From Demequina silvatica (GTDB lineage: Bacteria > Actinomycetota > Actinomycetes > Actinomycetales > Demequinaceae): 64,000 nt of DNA. A program made the translations under genes and the position numbers. Shown here piece after piece: positions 45,088 to 53,965 of the stretch (positions within the stretch are counted from its first letter, which is position 1; the number at the start of each line of letters is the position of its first letter). Under the pieces are notes generated by a model. It had not been told where the DNA came from. It made no database searches and saw only the letters and a list, made by a program, of their open reading frames with translations. Location: NCBI RefSeq assembly GCF_000971215.1, contig NZ_BBMA01000002.1, positions 62,001 through 126,000 on the forward strand, written 5' to 3'.

Positions 45088-45188
45088 GACTCCCAATGAC
45101 GGATGTGCAGGAAGTGACGCCAGTCAACTGCTGAGGCGTTCACATCCTCCACGCGAGAACGCTCGCGTCACATCTGTCATTGGGAGTC
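45088..45188. repeat. 101-base element with 20-bp terminal inverted repeats
   Basis: The ends 45088-45107 and 45169-45188 are reverse complements over 20 bases with one mismatch (outer sequence GACTCCCAATGAC). Inside, GTGACGCC and GGCGTTCAC form a second, bulged pairing. It lies between the convergent aquaporin and DUF3017 genes. It is less GC-rich than its surroundings and has no reading frame, so either a MITE-like insertion or a bidirectional terminator is possible. Confidence 0.7.
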
Positions 45189-45197
45189 TCGCGTTTC

Positions 45198-45461
45198 TCA
45201 GCCCAGCGGCGTGGTCAGCCCCAGGAACAGCAGCGCGGCGGCGAGCACCACGAGCACGCCCACGTCGATCGCACGGCGGCGCACCTGGAACGCGCGCTCG
45301 ACCGGCATGACGATCCGCGCCACCGCGCCCGCCGCCGCGAACGCCGCCAGCGCGAGCACGGCCACGTCGACGCCGAAGATCAGCCCCGAGAGCGAGATCG
45401 CGACCACGGCCACGGTCACCAGGACCGCGAGCCCGAGCGGGGTGCGGGTCCTCTCACCCAT
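45198..45461 (-). CDS. DUF3017 membrane protein
   Basis: An 87-residue protein with three hydrophobic segments (about 9-28, 32-50 and 65-84) and the basic loop VERAFQVRRRAIDV between the second and third. Size, layout and position after purH fit the actinobacterial DUF3017 family, whose function is unknown. Confidence 0.75.
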   Translation of the reverse strand: MGERTRTPLGLAVLVTVAVVAISLSGLIFGVDVAVLALAAFAAAGAVARIVMPVERAFQVRRRAIDVGVLVVLAAALLFLGLTTPLG

Positions 45462-45478
45462 GCGCGCCTCCTGGTGGC

Positions 45479-47035
45479 CTAGTGGAAGAAGTGCCTGGTA
45501 CCGGTGTGGTACAGCGTGATGCCTGCCGCCTCCGCGGCCGCGATCACCTCAGCATCGCGCACCGAGCCGCCGGGCGACGCCACGGCGCGCACGCCGCCGT
45601 CGATCAGCACCTGGAGGCCGTCCGCGAACGGGAAGAACGCGTCGGACGCGGCCACGGAGCCGACCGCCCGCTCCTCGCCTGCGCGGCTCACAGCGAGCCG
45701 GCACGAGTCGACGCGGTTGACCTGGCCCATGCCGATGCCCACGGCGCCGCCGTCCTTCGCGAGCAGGATCGCGTTCGACTTCACCGCGCGGCATGCGCGC
45801 CACGCGAACTCGAGCTCCGCGAGCGTCGCCTCGTCCGCGACGGGGCCGGCGACGTGCTGCCACGTCGAGGCCGGGTCGCCGGGCGCGTCGATCGCGTCGG
45901 CCTGCTGCACCAGCAGCCCGCCGCTCACGCGACGCCATTCGGCCACCAGCGGCACCGGGTCGATCTCGAGGATGCGCAGGTTCTTCTTCTTGGCGAGGAT
46001 CTCGACGGCCTCGTCCTCGTAACCGGGGGCGACCACCACCTCGGTGAAGATCTCCGCGATCTGACGCGCCGCATCGGCCGTCACCACGCCGTTGGCTGCG
46101 ATCACGCCGCCGAACGCGCTCACCGGGTCCGTCGCGTGCGCCTTGGCGTGCGCCTCCGCGATGCTGTCCCCCACCGCGATGCCGCACGGGTTGGCGTGCT
46201 TGATCACCGCGACGGCCGGGCCGGCGTGGTCGTACGCGGCGCGCACGGCGGCGTCCGCGTCGACGTAGTTGTTGAAGGACATCTCCTTGCCGTGCAGCTG
46301 GCGCGCACCGGCGATGCCGGCGCCCGAGCCGTCGGAGTACAGGGCGGCGTTCTGGTGCGGGTTCTCGCCGTAGCGCAGGGCGGCCGTGCGGGTGAACGAT
46401 GCGCCCATCCAGCCGGGCAGGCCCGTCCCCTCGTCGTCGGGCGCCTGGGTGCTGCCCAGCCACGAGGCGACCTGGACGTCGTACTCCGCGGTGTGGCGGA
46501 ACGCCTTGACGGCGAGCTGGGTGCGCTCGGCGAGGGTGAAGCCGCCGTGGCCCACCGCGCTGGCCGCGTGCTCGTAGTCCGCGGGGTCCACCACGACGGC
46601 GACGCTGGCGTGGTTCTTCGCGGCGCCGCGCACCATCGAGGGGCCGCCGATGTCGATCTGCTCGACCACCTCGTCGTCCGAGGCGCCGGACGCGACGGTC
46701 GCGGCGAACGGGTAGAGGTTCACCACCACCAGGTCGAACGCCTCGATGCCCAGCTCCGCGAGCTGCGCGACGTGCGAGTCGAGGCGACGGTCCGCGAGGA
46801 TGCCGGCGTGCACGTTCGGGTGGAGCGTCTTGACGCGTCCGTCTAGGCACTCGGGGAAGCCGGTGAGCTCCTCGACCGGGGTGACGGGCACGCCCGCGGC
46901 GGCGATGCGCTGCGCGGTCGAGCCGGTGGAGACGATCTGCACGCCCTCGTGGGTGAGCGCGGTCGCGAGCTCCTCGATGCCGGTCTTGTCGTACACGGAG
47001 ATGAGGGCGCGGCGGACGGCCTGACGCTCGGTCAT
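45479..47035 (-). CDS. purH: AICAR formyltransferase / IMP cyclohydrolase
   Basis: A 518-residue bifunctional enzyme for the last two steps of IMP synthesis, using 10-formyl-THF. The N-terminal MGS-like domain has [15 protein letters not shown] and [20 protein letters not shown]. The C-terminal transformylase has [28 protein letters not shown] and [19 protein letters not shown]. The ATG overlaps the purN stop (ATGA). A variant motif GAACGATGCG lies near 46393. Confidence 0.96.
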   Translation of the reverse strand: MTERQAVRRALISVYDKTGIEELATALTHEGVQIVSTGSTAQRIAAAGVPVTPVEELTGFPECLDGRVKTLHPNVHAGILADRRLDSHVAQLAELGIEAFDLVVVNLYPFAATVASGASDDEVVEQIDIGGPSMVRGAAKNHASVAVVVDPADYEHAASAVGHGGFTLAERTQLAVKAFRHTAEYDVQVASWLGSTQAPDDEGTGLPGWMGASFTRTAALRYGENPHQNAALYSDGSGAGIAGARQLHGKEMSFNNYVDADAAVRAAYDHAGPAVAVIKHANPCGIAVGDSIAEAHAKAHATDPVSAFGGVIAANGVVTADAARQIAEIFTEVVVAPGYEDEAVEILAKKKNLRILEIDPVPLVAEWRRVSGGLLVQQADAIDAPGDPASTWQHVAGPVADEATLAELEFAWRACRAVKSNAILLAKDGGAVGIGMGQVNRVDSCRLAVSRAGEERAVGSVAASDAFFPFADGLQVLIDGGVRAVASPGGSVRDAEVIAAAEAAGITLYHTGTRHFFH

Positions 47036-47682
47036 GGTGACTCCTCGGTGATGGGGTTCGCCGCTCCGATGCGCACGGTGCGGCCGGTGACGGTCCAGCC
47101 CTCGCGCGCGAGGCGGCCGAGCGTGGCCGTGACCAGCACCCGCTCCACCTCCTTGATGCGCTCGTGGAGGGTGGACTCGGTGTCGTCGTCGAGGACCTCG
47201 ACCGCCGCCTGCGCGACGATGGGCCCGGTGTCCACGCCGGCGTCGACGACGATGACGGTGCAGCCCGTCACCTTCGCCCCGCCGGCGAGGGCGTCCCTCA
47301 CCCCGTGCGCGCCGGGATAGGCGGGCAGCAGGGCGGGGTGCGTGTTGAGGATGCGGCCGCCGAAGCGCTCGAGCGAGGGCGCACCGAGCAGCCGCATGAA
47401 GCCCGCGAGCAGCACGATCTCGGGGTCGAAGGTCGCGACGGTGCGGGCGATCGCCTGGTCCCACAGCGCGCGGGACTCGAAGTCGGCCAGCCGCACCACG
47501 GCCGTGGGGACGCCGGACTCGCGCGCGATGTCGAGCGCGCCGATCCCGTCCTTGTCCGTGACCACGCCGACCACGCGGGCGCCGTAGGCGGCCTCGCGCG
47601 CGGCCTCGAGCACGGCGCGAAGCGTGGACCCTGCCCCGGAGGCGAGCACCACGACACGCCGGGGACGGGGTGCGTTTGTCAC
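47032..47682 (-). CDS. purN: Phosphoribosylglycinamide formyltransferase
   Basis: A 216-residue GAR transformylase that uses 10-formyl-THF in purine synthesis. It shows [15 protein letters not shown] (phosphate loop, near 12-26), the catalytic [22 protein letters not shown] (Asn and His) and [15 protein letters not shown] (Asp). The start is GTG at 47682 with TAGGCT 7 bases upstream, so the purN-purH message is probably leaderless. Confidence 0.95.
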   Translation of the reverse strand: MTNAPRPRRVVVLASGAGSTLRAVLEAAREAAYGARVVGVVTDKDGIGALDIARESGVPTAVVRLADFESRALWDQAIARTVATFDPEIVLLAGFMRLLGAPSLERFGGRILNTHPALLPAYPGAHGVRDALAGGAKVTGCTVIVVDAGVDTGPIVAQAAVEVLDDDTESTLHERIKEVERVLVTATLGRLAREGWTVTGRTVRIGAANPITEESP

Positions 47683-47732
47683 AGCGTCGAGCCTATCGGC
47701 ATGCTGGGGGTCACACCGACCGAGGGAGCCCC

Positions 47733-48158
47733 ATGCCGCCCACCCCCGACGCCGTGCCCGAGGTGGGTGCCGGCGCTCGCCGAGCCGTGCAGTGGAGCCT
47801 CGGGCTCCTCACCGCGATGCTGCTGGTGCCGCTGTTCGGACCCACGTGGGGGCTGTCCTCGCTGATCCTCGCGCCCGCCACCGCCGCAGCCATGATCACC
47901 GCGCTGGTGCTGCTGCGCGGCGTGCGCCTGCCCGGGCTCAAGGTGGTGCTCGCGATCGGCATCGGGGCCTCCGCGATCGCGCTGCTCTACGGCCTCGGCC
48001 TGGTGATCCTGCACGACCAGGTCCAGGCGCTCACCGACTGCCAGGCGAACGCGATCACCGAGACGGCGCGCCAGGTGTGCCTCGACGAGTACGAGCAGTC
48101 CTACCTCGACCTGCTCGACGAGTGGGGTCTCACCGTCCCGAGCCAGCTGGCTCCCTGA
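47733..48158 (+). CDS. Hypothetical membrane protein
   Basis: A 141-residue protein with three hydrophobic segments (about 20-40, 43-62 and 69-92) and a hydrophilic C-terminus with two cysteines (TDCQANAITETARQVCLDEY). Not recognised. GAGGGAG precedes the ATG. It is divergent from purN, and its last 29 bases overlap the end of the convergent DUF6350 gene. Confidence 0.6.
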   Translation: MPPTPDAVPEVGAGARRAVQWSLGLLTAMLLVPLFGPTWGLSSLILAPATAAAMITALVLLRGVRLPGLKVVLAIGIGASAIALLYGLGLVILHDQVQALTDCQANAITETARQVCLDEYEQSYLDLLDEWGLTVPSQLAP

Positions 48159-49398
48159 CGGGAGCCGCCGGGGCGACCGGGGTCACCGGGGCGCCCGAGC
48201 CGGCCGGCGCATCGTCCCTTCGCAGGCGACCGCGCGCCCACCGCCAGGCGGCCACCGTGGCCCACACCGCGCCGTAGCCCGCCGCCACCAGCGCGGTGCC
48301 GATGAGCGTGACGGGCACGATCTCCGCGCCCACCTGCTCCAGGCGGCCGGGGCCGGCGGCGCCGCGCGACGCGGCGGTCAAGGCGGCGAACCCGAGCGCG
48401 ACCGCCGCGATGGCGACCCCGGCGGAGCGCGCCGAGGCCCAGTCGAGCCCGATCCGGCGGCCGAGGAACGCCCGCGCCAGCGCCGCGAGCGCCACGACCG
48501 CGACCGGCGCCCACGTCCACCAGCCTCCCGAGCCGGACGGCAGCGCGCCCAGGAGCGGCAGCTGCGGGAGGGCGTCGACAGTGAGGGTGTCCGGCGCGTA
48601 CAGCGAGCCGGTGCCGACCACGAACCCGGGGCCCACCAGCCACGCGACCATCCAGCACACCAGGGTGGGGACGTAGAGCGTCTCGGCGATCGCGAGGGCG
48701 CCCGCGCCCAGGGGATCCATGCGCAGGTCGGAGGCGAGGGTCGCGATGCGGTCCATGCCGAGCACCGCCCACACGCCGCCGATCGCGGCCGCCACGCTCA
48801 CCACCAGCGCGAGCGTGCCGAGGCCCAGGCGCAGTCCGGCGCGGACCTCGTCGGGGATGACGTCGAGCAGGTGCAGGCGCGCGCCGTACGCGCGCCAGAT
48901 GCCCGCCGCGACCGCGGGCGCGGCGATGAGCGCGCACACCAGCGCGGCGCGCAGGGCGCCGGCCTCGCGCGAGCCGTCGGGGCTGCCGAGCCACCCGATC
49001 ACCGCCGCCCCCGCCGCGAAGGTCGCGACGCCGAGCGCCCAGCTGGTCCACGTCTTCACCGCGAAGCGGCGCGCGACGCCCATGAGGATCGCGGCGCTCA
49101 CCAGCGGCATGCCGAGCGGCACCAGCGACAGCGTCGCCCCGCCGAACACGATCGGCACGCCGTGGCCCAGCAGCCACACGGACGTCGCGACGGTGGCCGC
49201 GCCCGCCCAGTCCACCGCGGCGGAGCCGTCGAGGCTGGGGGCTCCCGCGACCGCCGCGAGCGCGGGCGCGAGCACCACCAGGTAGGACAGCGCGACGGCC
49301 TGGAGCCCGGTCAGCGCGCCGCCCGCCCAGCCCGGCAGCGCCGCCCGGAGGCGGTCGAGGCGCGCGGGTCTGGTGGAGTCGGCGGGCATGGCAACCAT
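48130..49398 (-). CDS. DUF6350 polytopic membrane protein
   Basis: A 422-residue protein with about ten membrane segments, matching the actinobacterial DUF6350 family that often lies between sucCD and purNH. The C-terminal tail is Pro/Ala-rich and carries the motif (48208-48218; encodes RRDDAPAG). The ATG at 49398 follows GAGAGG by 6 bases; the ATG at 49389 is possible. The function is unknown. Its 3' end overlaps the convergent gene by 29 bases. Confidence 0.7.
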   Translation of the reverse strand: MVAMPADSTRPARLDRLRAALPGWAGGALTGLQAVALSYLVVLAPALAAVAGAPSLDGSAAVDWAGAATVATSVWLLGHGVPIVFGGATLSLVPLGMPLVSAAILMGVARRFAVKTWTSWALGVATFAAGAAVIGWLGSPDGSREAGALRAALVCALIAAPAVAAGIWRAYGARLHLLDVIPDEVRAGLRLGLGTLALVVSVAAAIGGVWAVLGMDRIATLASDLRMDPLGAGALAIAETLYVPTLVCWMVAWLVGPGFVVGTGSLYAPDTLTVDALPQLPLLGALPSGSGGWWTWAPVAVVALAALARAFLGRRIGLDWASARSAGVAIAAVALGFAALTAASRGAAGPGRLEQVGAEIVPVTLIGTALVAAGYGAVWATVAAWRWARGRLRRDDAPAGSGAPVTPVAPAAPVREPAGSGR

Positions 49399-49412
49399 GG
49401 TCGCCTCTCGGC

Positions 49413-49423
49413 GGGACGATGCG
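49413..49423 (+). repeat. Single GGGACGATGCG copy upstream of DUF6350 and kdp
   Basis: An unpaired motif lies in the divergent spacer between the DUF6350 gene and the kdp operon. Confidence 0.7.
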
Positions 49424-49501
49424 GTGGACCGGCGCGCGGCGACGTCGCCCGGGCAGGCGGTCGGGTGGGCGTCCGAGCGGCCGCCCCCGGGGCCGTCCGG
49501 G

Positions 49502-49516
49502 TAGTGTCAGGACGTG
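49502..49516 (+). promoter_or_regulatory. Probable kdp -10 box with a leaderless leader ORF
   Basis: TAGTGT (49502-49507) lies 6 bases before a GTG at 49514, the same geometry as other leaderless starts here. From that GTG a 43-residue basic, Pro/Arg-rich frame runs to TGA at 49643-49645 and overlaps kdpF in another frame. It may be a leader peptide coupling translation into kdpF, or the mRNA simply starts there. Confidence 0.35.
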
Positions 49517-49572
49517 TCTGGATCCCGTCAGGATCCGCGACGGCGGCCCCCTCCCCGCGATGCGATGGAGGC

Positions 49573-49665
49573 ATGGAACCCCTCCTCACCATGCTCGCGG
49601 TGGTCGCCGCGATCGCCGCCGTCGCCTACGTCGGCTGGACCCTGATCTCCTCCGGGAGGCGCTGA
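49573..49665 (+). CDS. kdpF: Potassium-transporting ATPase small subunit KdpF
   Basis: A 30-residue single-span peptide (MEPLLTMLAVVAAIAAVAYV then GWTLISSGRR) at the usual place one base before kdpA. KdpF stabilises the KdpABC complex in the membrane. GGAGG lies only one base before the ATG, which is tight; an in-frame ATG six codons later is the alternative start. Confidence 0.85.
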   Translation: MEPLLTMLAVVAAIAAVAYVGWTLISSGRR

Positions 49666-49666
49666 C

Positions 49667-51316
49667 GTGACCGACCTGATCGGCGTCGCCGTCCTCGTCG
49701 GACTGCTCGCCCTCCTCCAGTGGCCGCTCGGCACGCTGCTCGCGCGTGCCGCCACCTCGACCCGCCACCTCCGCGTCGAGCGCGCCGTCTACCGCGTGGT
49801 GGGCGTCGCCCCCGACGCGCAGCAGTCCACCCGCTCCTACGCGGGCGCCGTGGTGGCGTTCTCGACCCTGGGCGTCGTGCTGCTCACCGCGATCCTGCTG
49901 ATGAACAGGGCGCTCCCCTTCTCCGAGGGCACCGCCGGGATGGGGTTCGCGGGCGCGCTCAGCACCGCCATCAGCTTCGTCACCAACACCAACTGGCAGT
50001 GGTACTCCGGCGAGGTCGCGCTGGGGTACACCGCGCAAGCGGCCGGCCTCACGGTCCAGAACTTCCTGTCCGCCGCCGTCGGAATCGCGGTCGCGTTCGT
50101 CCTGGTCCGCGCCCTGGCCGCGCACCGCTCGGCGACTCTGGGCAACTTCTGGGTGGACATCACCCGCATCACCGTGCGCGTGCTGCTCCCGATCGCGGCG
50201 GTGTCCGCGGTGCTGCTCATCGCGGGCGGAGTCATCCAGACCCTCGCCGACCCCACCACCGTCACCGGCGTCACCGGCGCGGCCCAGACCCTCCCCGGCG
50301 GCCCGGTCGCCACGCAGGAGGCCATCAAGCAGCTCGGCACCAACGGCGGCGGCTTCTTCAACGCCAACGCCGCCCACCCCTTCGAGAACCCGACGGCGTG
50401 GACCAACCTCCTGTCGATGGTGCTCATGCTCGCCATCCCGTTCTCGCTCCCCCGCGCGCTCGGGCTCATCCTCGGCAACCGCCGCCAGGGCTACGCCGTG
50501 CTCGGCGCGATGACCACCCTGTGGGTGGCCTCGGCCGGCCTGCTCATCTGGGCCGAGCACGCCGCGGGCGGGCTGGCCCCGACCGCCGCGGGCGCCGCGC
50601 TCGAGGGCAAGGAGACGCGCTTCGGCCTGACCGCCTCGGCCCTCTACGCCGCTTCCACCACCGGCACCAGCACCGGATCCGTCAACGCGATGCACGACTC
50701 GCTCACCGCACCCGGCGGCCTCATCGCCTCCGCGTCGATGGGCCTGGGGGAGATCGCGCCCGGCGGCGTGGGCTCGGGCCTGTACGGCATGCTCGTGATC
50801 GCGATCCTCGCGGTGTTCCTCGCCGGCCTCATGGTGGGACGCACGCCCGAGATCTACGGCAAGCGCATCCGCGCCGCCGCGATGACCCGCGTCGCGCTGT
50901 ACACGGTCGCGACGCCCGTCCTGGTGCTGGCCGGGTTCGCGGCCACGATGGCGATCCCTTCGCTGCACTCTGCCGTGACCCAGGACGGCGCGCACGGCGT
51001 GAGCTCGGCGTTGTACGCCTACCTCAGCGCCGGCAACAACAACGGCTCCGCGTTCGGCAGCTTCGACTCCTCCGGCACGCCGCAGCTGCTGCTCATGGGC
51101 GCCGTCATGCTGCTCGGCCGGTTCCTCCCCATGCTGCTGGTGATCTCCCTGGCGGGCGTGCTCGCCCGCGAGCCGCGCGTGCCCGCGGGCGCGGGGACGA
51201 TGCGCACCGACGGCCCCCTGTTCACCGTCCTTCTCGTGGGCGTCGCCGTCGTGGTCGCCCTCCTCACCTACGCCCCGGCGCTCGCGCTGGGCCCCATCGC
51301 GGAGTCCCTCGCATGA
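49667..51316 (+). CDS. kdpA: K+-transporting ATPase subunit KdpA
   Basis: A 549-residue potassium-selective channel-like subunit of the high-affinity K+ pump with about ten spans. Typical loops are [29 protein letters not shown] and [12 protein letters not shown]. The start is GTG. The gene overlaps kdpB by 4 bases (ATGA). One motif copy (51194-51204) falls in a loop near the C-terminus (AGTMRTDG). Confidence 0.95.
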   Translation: MTDLIGVAVLVGLLALLQWPLGTLLARAATSTRHLRVERAVYRVVGVAPDAQQSTRSYAGAVVAFSTLGVVLLTAILLMNRALPFSEGTAGMGFAGALSTAISFVTNTNWQWYSGEVALGYTAQAAGLTVQNFLSAAVGIAVAFVLVRALAAHRSATLGNFWVDITRITVRVLLPIAAVSAVLLIAGGVIQTLADPTTVTGVTGAAQTLPGGPVATQEAIKQLGTNGGGFFNANAAHPFENPTAWTNLLSMVLMLAIPFSLPRALGLILGNRRQGYAVLGAMTTLWVASAGLLIWAEHAAGGLAPTAAGAALEGKETRFGLTASALYAASTTGTSTGSVNAMHDSLTAPGGLIASASMGLGEIAPGGVGSGLYGMLVIAILAVFLAGLMVGRTPEIYGKRIRAAAMTRVALYTVATPVLVLAGFAATMAIPSLHSAVTQDGAHGVSSALYAYLSAGNNNGSAFGSFDSSGTPQLLLMGAVMLLGRFLPMLLVISLAGVLAREPRVPAGAGTMRTDGPLFTVLLVGVAVVVALLTYAPALALGPIAESLA

Positions 51317-53331
51317 CCACCTCCTTCCTCGCCCAGCTGCGCGACGCGCTCCCCCTCGCCGTGCGCAAGATGTCCCCCAAGGCCCTCATCGACGCCCCCG
51401 TGATGCTCGTCGTGTGGGCGGGCGCCGCGCTCACCACGGTCGCGTGCCTCGTCACCCCGTCGGTGTTCGCCGTCTCGATCACCCTGTGGCTGTGGGGCAC
51501 CGTCTTCCTCGCCGCGATGTCCGAGGCGATCGCCGAGGGCCGCGGCCGCGCCCAGGCCGCCGCGCTGCGCGCCCTGCGGGAGGACCTCTCCGCGAGGCTC
51601 CTCGGCGAGGGTGACGAGCGCATCGTCCCCGCCTCCCAGCTGCGCCCGGGCGACGTGGTGCGCGTCTCCGCGGGCCAGGTCATCCCCGCCGACGGCGACG
51701 TCATCGACGGCGCCGCGACGGTCGACGAGTCCGCCGTCACCGGCGAGTCCGCCCCCGTGATCCGCGAGTCGGGCGGCGATCGCAGCTCCGTCACCGGCGG
51801 CACGCGCGTGCTGTCGGACCAGATCGACGTGCGGGTGACCGCCGCCTCCGGCGAGAGCTTCGTCGACCGCATGATCGCACTGGTCGAGGGCGCCGAGCGC
51901 ACGCGCACCCCCAACGAGATCGCGCTCGGGATCCTCCTCAGCGCCCTCACGCTGGTGTTCCTGGTGGTGGTGGCGCTGCTACCCGCCATGTCCGAGGGTG
52001 CGGGCGGCGGCGCGATCCCCCTCGTCACCCTGGTCGCCCTGCTGGTGTGCCTCATCCCCACCACCATCGGCGCGCTGCTGCCGGCGATCGGCATCGCCGG
52101 CATGAACCGCCTGCTCGCGAGGAACGTGCTCGCCACCTCGGGCCGCGCGGTCGAGGCGGCCGGCGACGTCGACGTGCTGCTGCTCGACAAGACCGGCACC
52201 ATCACGCTGGGCGACCGTCAGGCGCGCCGCCTCATCCCCGCCGGCGACGAGCGCGAGGAGGACCTCGCCCGCGCGGCCAGGCTCGCCTCGCTCGCGGACC
52301 ACACCCCGGAAGGGCGGTCCATCGTCACGCTCGTGGACGGCCTCACGGGCGACGCCGCCGTCGCGCCCGCCGACGCGATCGTGGTCCCCTTCAGCGCCAC
52401 CACCCGCATGTCGGGCGTCGACATCCCCGGCCCCGCGGGCATGTCGGTACGCAAGGGCGCGGCATCCGCGGTGCGTGCCTGGGCGGGCGGCGACCTGCCG
52501 CGCGACGTGGACGATGCGGTGCGCCGGGTCAGCCGCGAGGGCGCCACCGCGCTGGTGGTCGCCCGGCGCCTCACCGATCGGCCCGTCGAGGTGATGGGCG
52601 TGATCGCGCTCGAGGACATCGTCAAGGAAGGGCTGCCCGCGCGGTTCGCCGAGGTCCGTGCGATGGGCATCTCCACCGTGATGGCCACCGGCGACAACCT
52701 GCTGACCGCGCAGGCGATCGGCCGCCAGGCCGGCATCGACGACGTGCTCGCCGAGGCGACCCCCGAAGACAAGATCGCGCGCATCCGGCACGAGCAGTCC
52801 GCGGGCCGCCTGGTCGCGATGACGGGCGACGGCACCAACGACGCGCCCGCGCTCGCGCAGGCGGACGTCGGCGTCGCCATGAACTCCGGCACCGCGGCCG
52901 CGAAGGAGGCCGCCTCGATGGTCGACCTCGACTCCGACCCGTCGAAGCTCATCGACATCGTCGACGTGGGCAAGCGGCTGCTCGTCACCCGCGGCGCGCT
53001 CACCACCTTCTCGATCGCGAACGACGTGGCGAAGTACTTCGCGATCCTCCCCGCGCTGTTCGCCGCCACGATCCCGGGACTCGCGTCGCTCAACATCATG
53101 GGCCTCGCGACCCCGGAGTCCGCGGTGCTGTCCGCGGTGATCTTCAACGCGCTCGTGATCGTCGCGCTGGTCCCGCTCGCCCTGCGCGGGGCGCGCTTCC
53201 GGCCCGCCAGCGCCGACGTGCTGCTGCGCCGCAACCTCCTCACCTACGGCCTCGGGGGTCTGATCGCGCCGTTCGTCGGCATCGCGCTCATCGACCTCGT
53301 CGTCCGCCACATCCCCGGGATCGGAGCCTGA
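51313..53331 (+). CDS. kdpB: K+-transporting P-type ATPase subunit KdpB
   Basis: A 672-residue P-type ATPase that powers KdpA. The phosphorylated Asp is in [12 protein letters not shown] (near 291-302). [19 protein letters not shown] is the actuator TGES loop (near 136-154), and [20 protein letters not shown] the hinge. The ATG is set by the ATGA overlap with kdpA. Motif copies at 51619-51629 (ERIVPAS) and 52510-52518 (DVDDAV) lie in coding sequence. Confidence 0.96.
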   Translation: MTTSFLAQLRDALPLAVRKMSPKALIDAPVMLVVWAGAALTTVACLVTPSVFAVSITLWLWGTVFLAAMSEAIAEGRGRAQAAALRALREDLSARLLGEGDERIVPASQLRPGDVVRVSAGQVIPADGDVIDGAATVDESAVTGESAPVIRESGGDRSSVTGGTRVLSDQIDVRVTAASGESFVDRMIALVEGAERTRTPNEIALGILLSALTLVFLVVVALLPAMSEGAGGGAIPLVTLVALLVCLIPTTIGALLPAIGIAGMNRLLARNVLATSGRAVEAAGDVDVLLLDKTGTITLGDRQARRLIPAGDEREEDLARAARLASLADHTPEGRSIVTLVDGLTGDAAVAPADAIVVPFSATTRMSGVDIPGPAGMSVRKGAASAVRAWAGGDLPRDVDDAVRRVSREGATALVVARRLTDRPVEVMGVIALEDIVKEGLPARFAEVRAMGISTVMATGDNLLTAQAIGRQAGIDDVLAEATPEDKIARIRHEQSAGRLVAMTGDGTNDAPALAQADVGVAMNSGTAAAKEAASMVDLDSDPSKLIDIVDVGKRLLVTRGALTTFSIANDVAKYFAILPALFAATIPGLASLNIMGLATPESAVLSAVIFNALVIVALVPLALRGARFRPASADVLLRRNLLTYGLGGLIAPFVGIALIDLVVRHIPGIGA

Positions 53332-53332
53332 C

Positions 53333-53965
53333 ATGACCACCACCACCCGGCCCACCGGCCGCTCGTCCGCCGGCCGGCTCGGCGCATCGTTCCGGGCGAC
53401 CGCCCACCCCCGCACGGTCGGCGCGGCGCTCCGCATGCTCCTCGTGGCGACCGTGGTCCTCGGCATCCTCTACCCCCTCGCCGGGGTCGCCGTCGGCGCC
53501 CTCATGCCCGCCCGCGCCGCCGGCTCGCTCATCGAGGTCGACGGCACGGCCGTCGGCTCCTCCCTCATCGGACAGGCGGTCGAGGGCGACGCGTGGTTCC
53601 ACGGCCGGCCGTCCGCGGTCGACAACGACGCGATGGCCTCCGGCGGCTCGAACGCCGGCCCGAACAGCCCCGACCTCGTGGCCGCGATCGAGGAGCGCCG
53701 CGCGGAGGTGGCCGCCCGCGAGGGCGTCGACCCGGCGAGCGTGCCCGCCGACGCGGTCACCGCGTCGGCCTCCGGCCTGGACCCGCACATCTCCGCCGCG
53801 TACGCCGCGCTGCAGGTCGAGCGCGTCGCGCGCGAGCGCGGGCTCGAGGTCGAGGAGGTCGAGGCGCTCGTCGCGGAGGCGACCTCCGGCGAGCCGTGGC
53901 TGGCCCTCGGGGACGCGACGGTGAACGTCACCGTGCTCAACGCGTCCCTCGCGGCGCTCGGATGA
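53333..53965 (+). CDS. kdpC: K+-transporting ATPase subunit KdpC
   Basis: A 210-residue single-span subunit. The membrane segment is about 34-57, and the extracytoplasmic part has GSNAGPNSPDLVAAIEER and ASASGLDPHISAAYA, both diagnostic of KdpC. One base separates it from kdpB and it overlaps kdpD in ATGA. A variant CGCATCGTTCC occurs near 53383. Confidence 0.94.
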   Translation: MTTTTRPTGRSSAGRLGASFRATAHPRTVGAALRMLLVATVVLGILYPLAGVAVGALMPARAAGSLIEVDGTAVGSSLIGQAVEGDAWFHGRPSAVDNDAMASGGSNAGPNSPDLVAAIEERRAEVAAREGVDPASVPADAVTASASGLDPHISAAYAALQVERVARERGLEVEEVEALVAEATSGEPWLALGDATVNVTVLNASLAALG

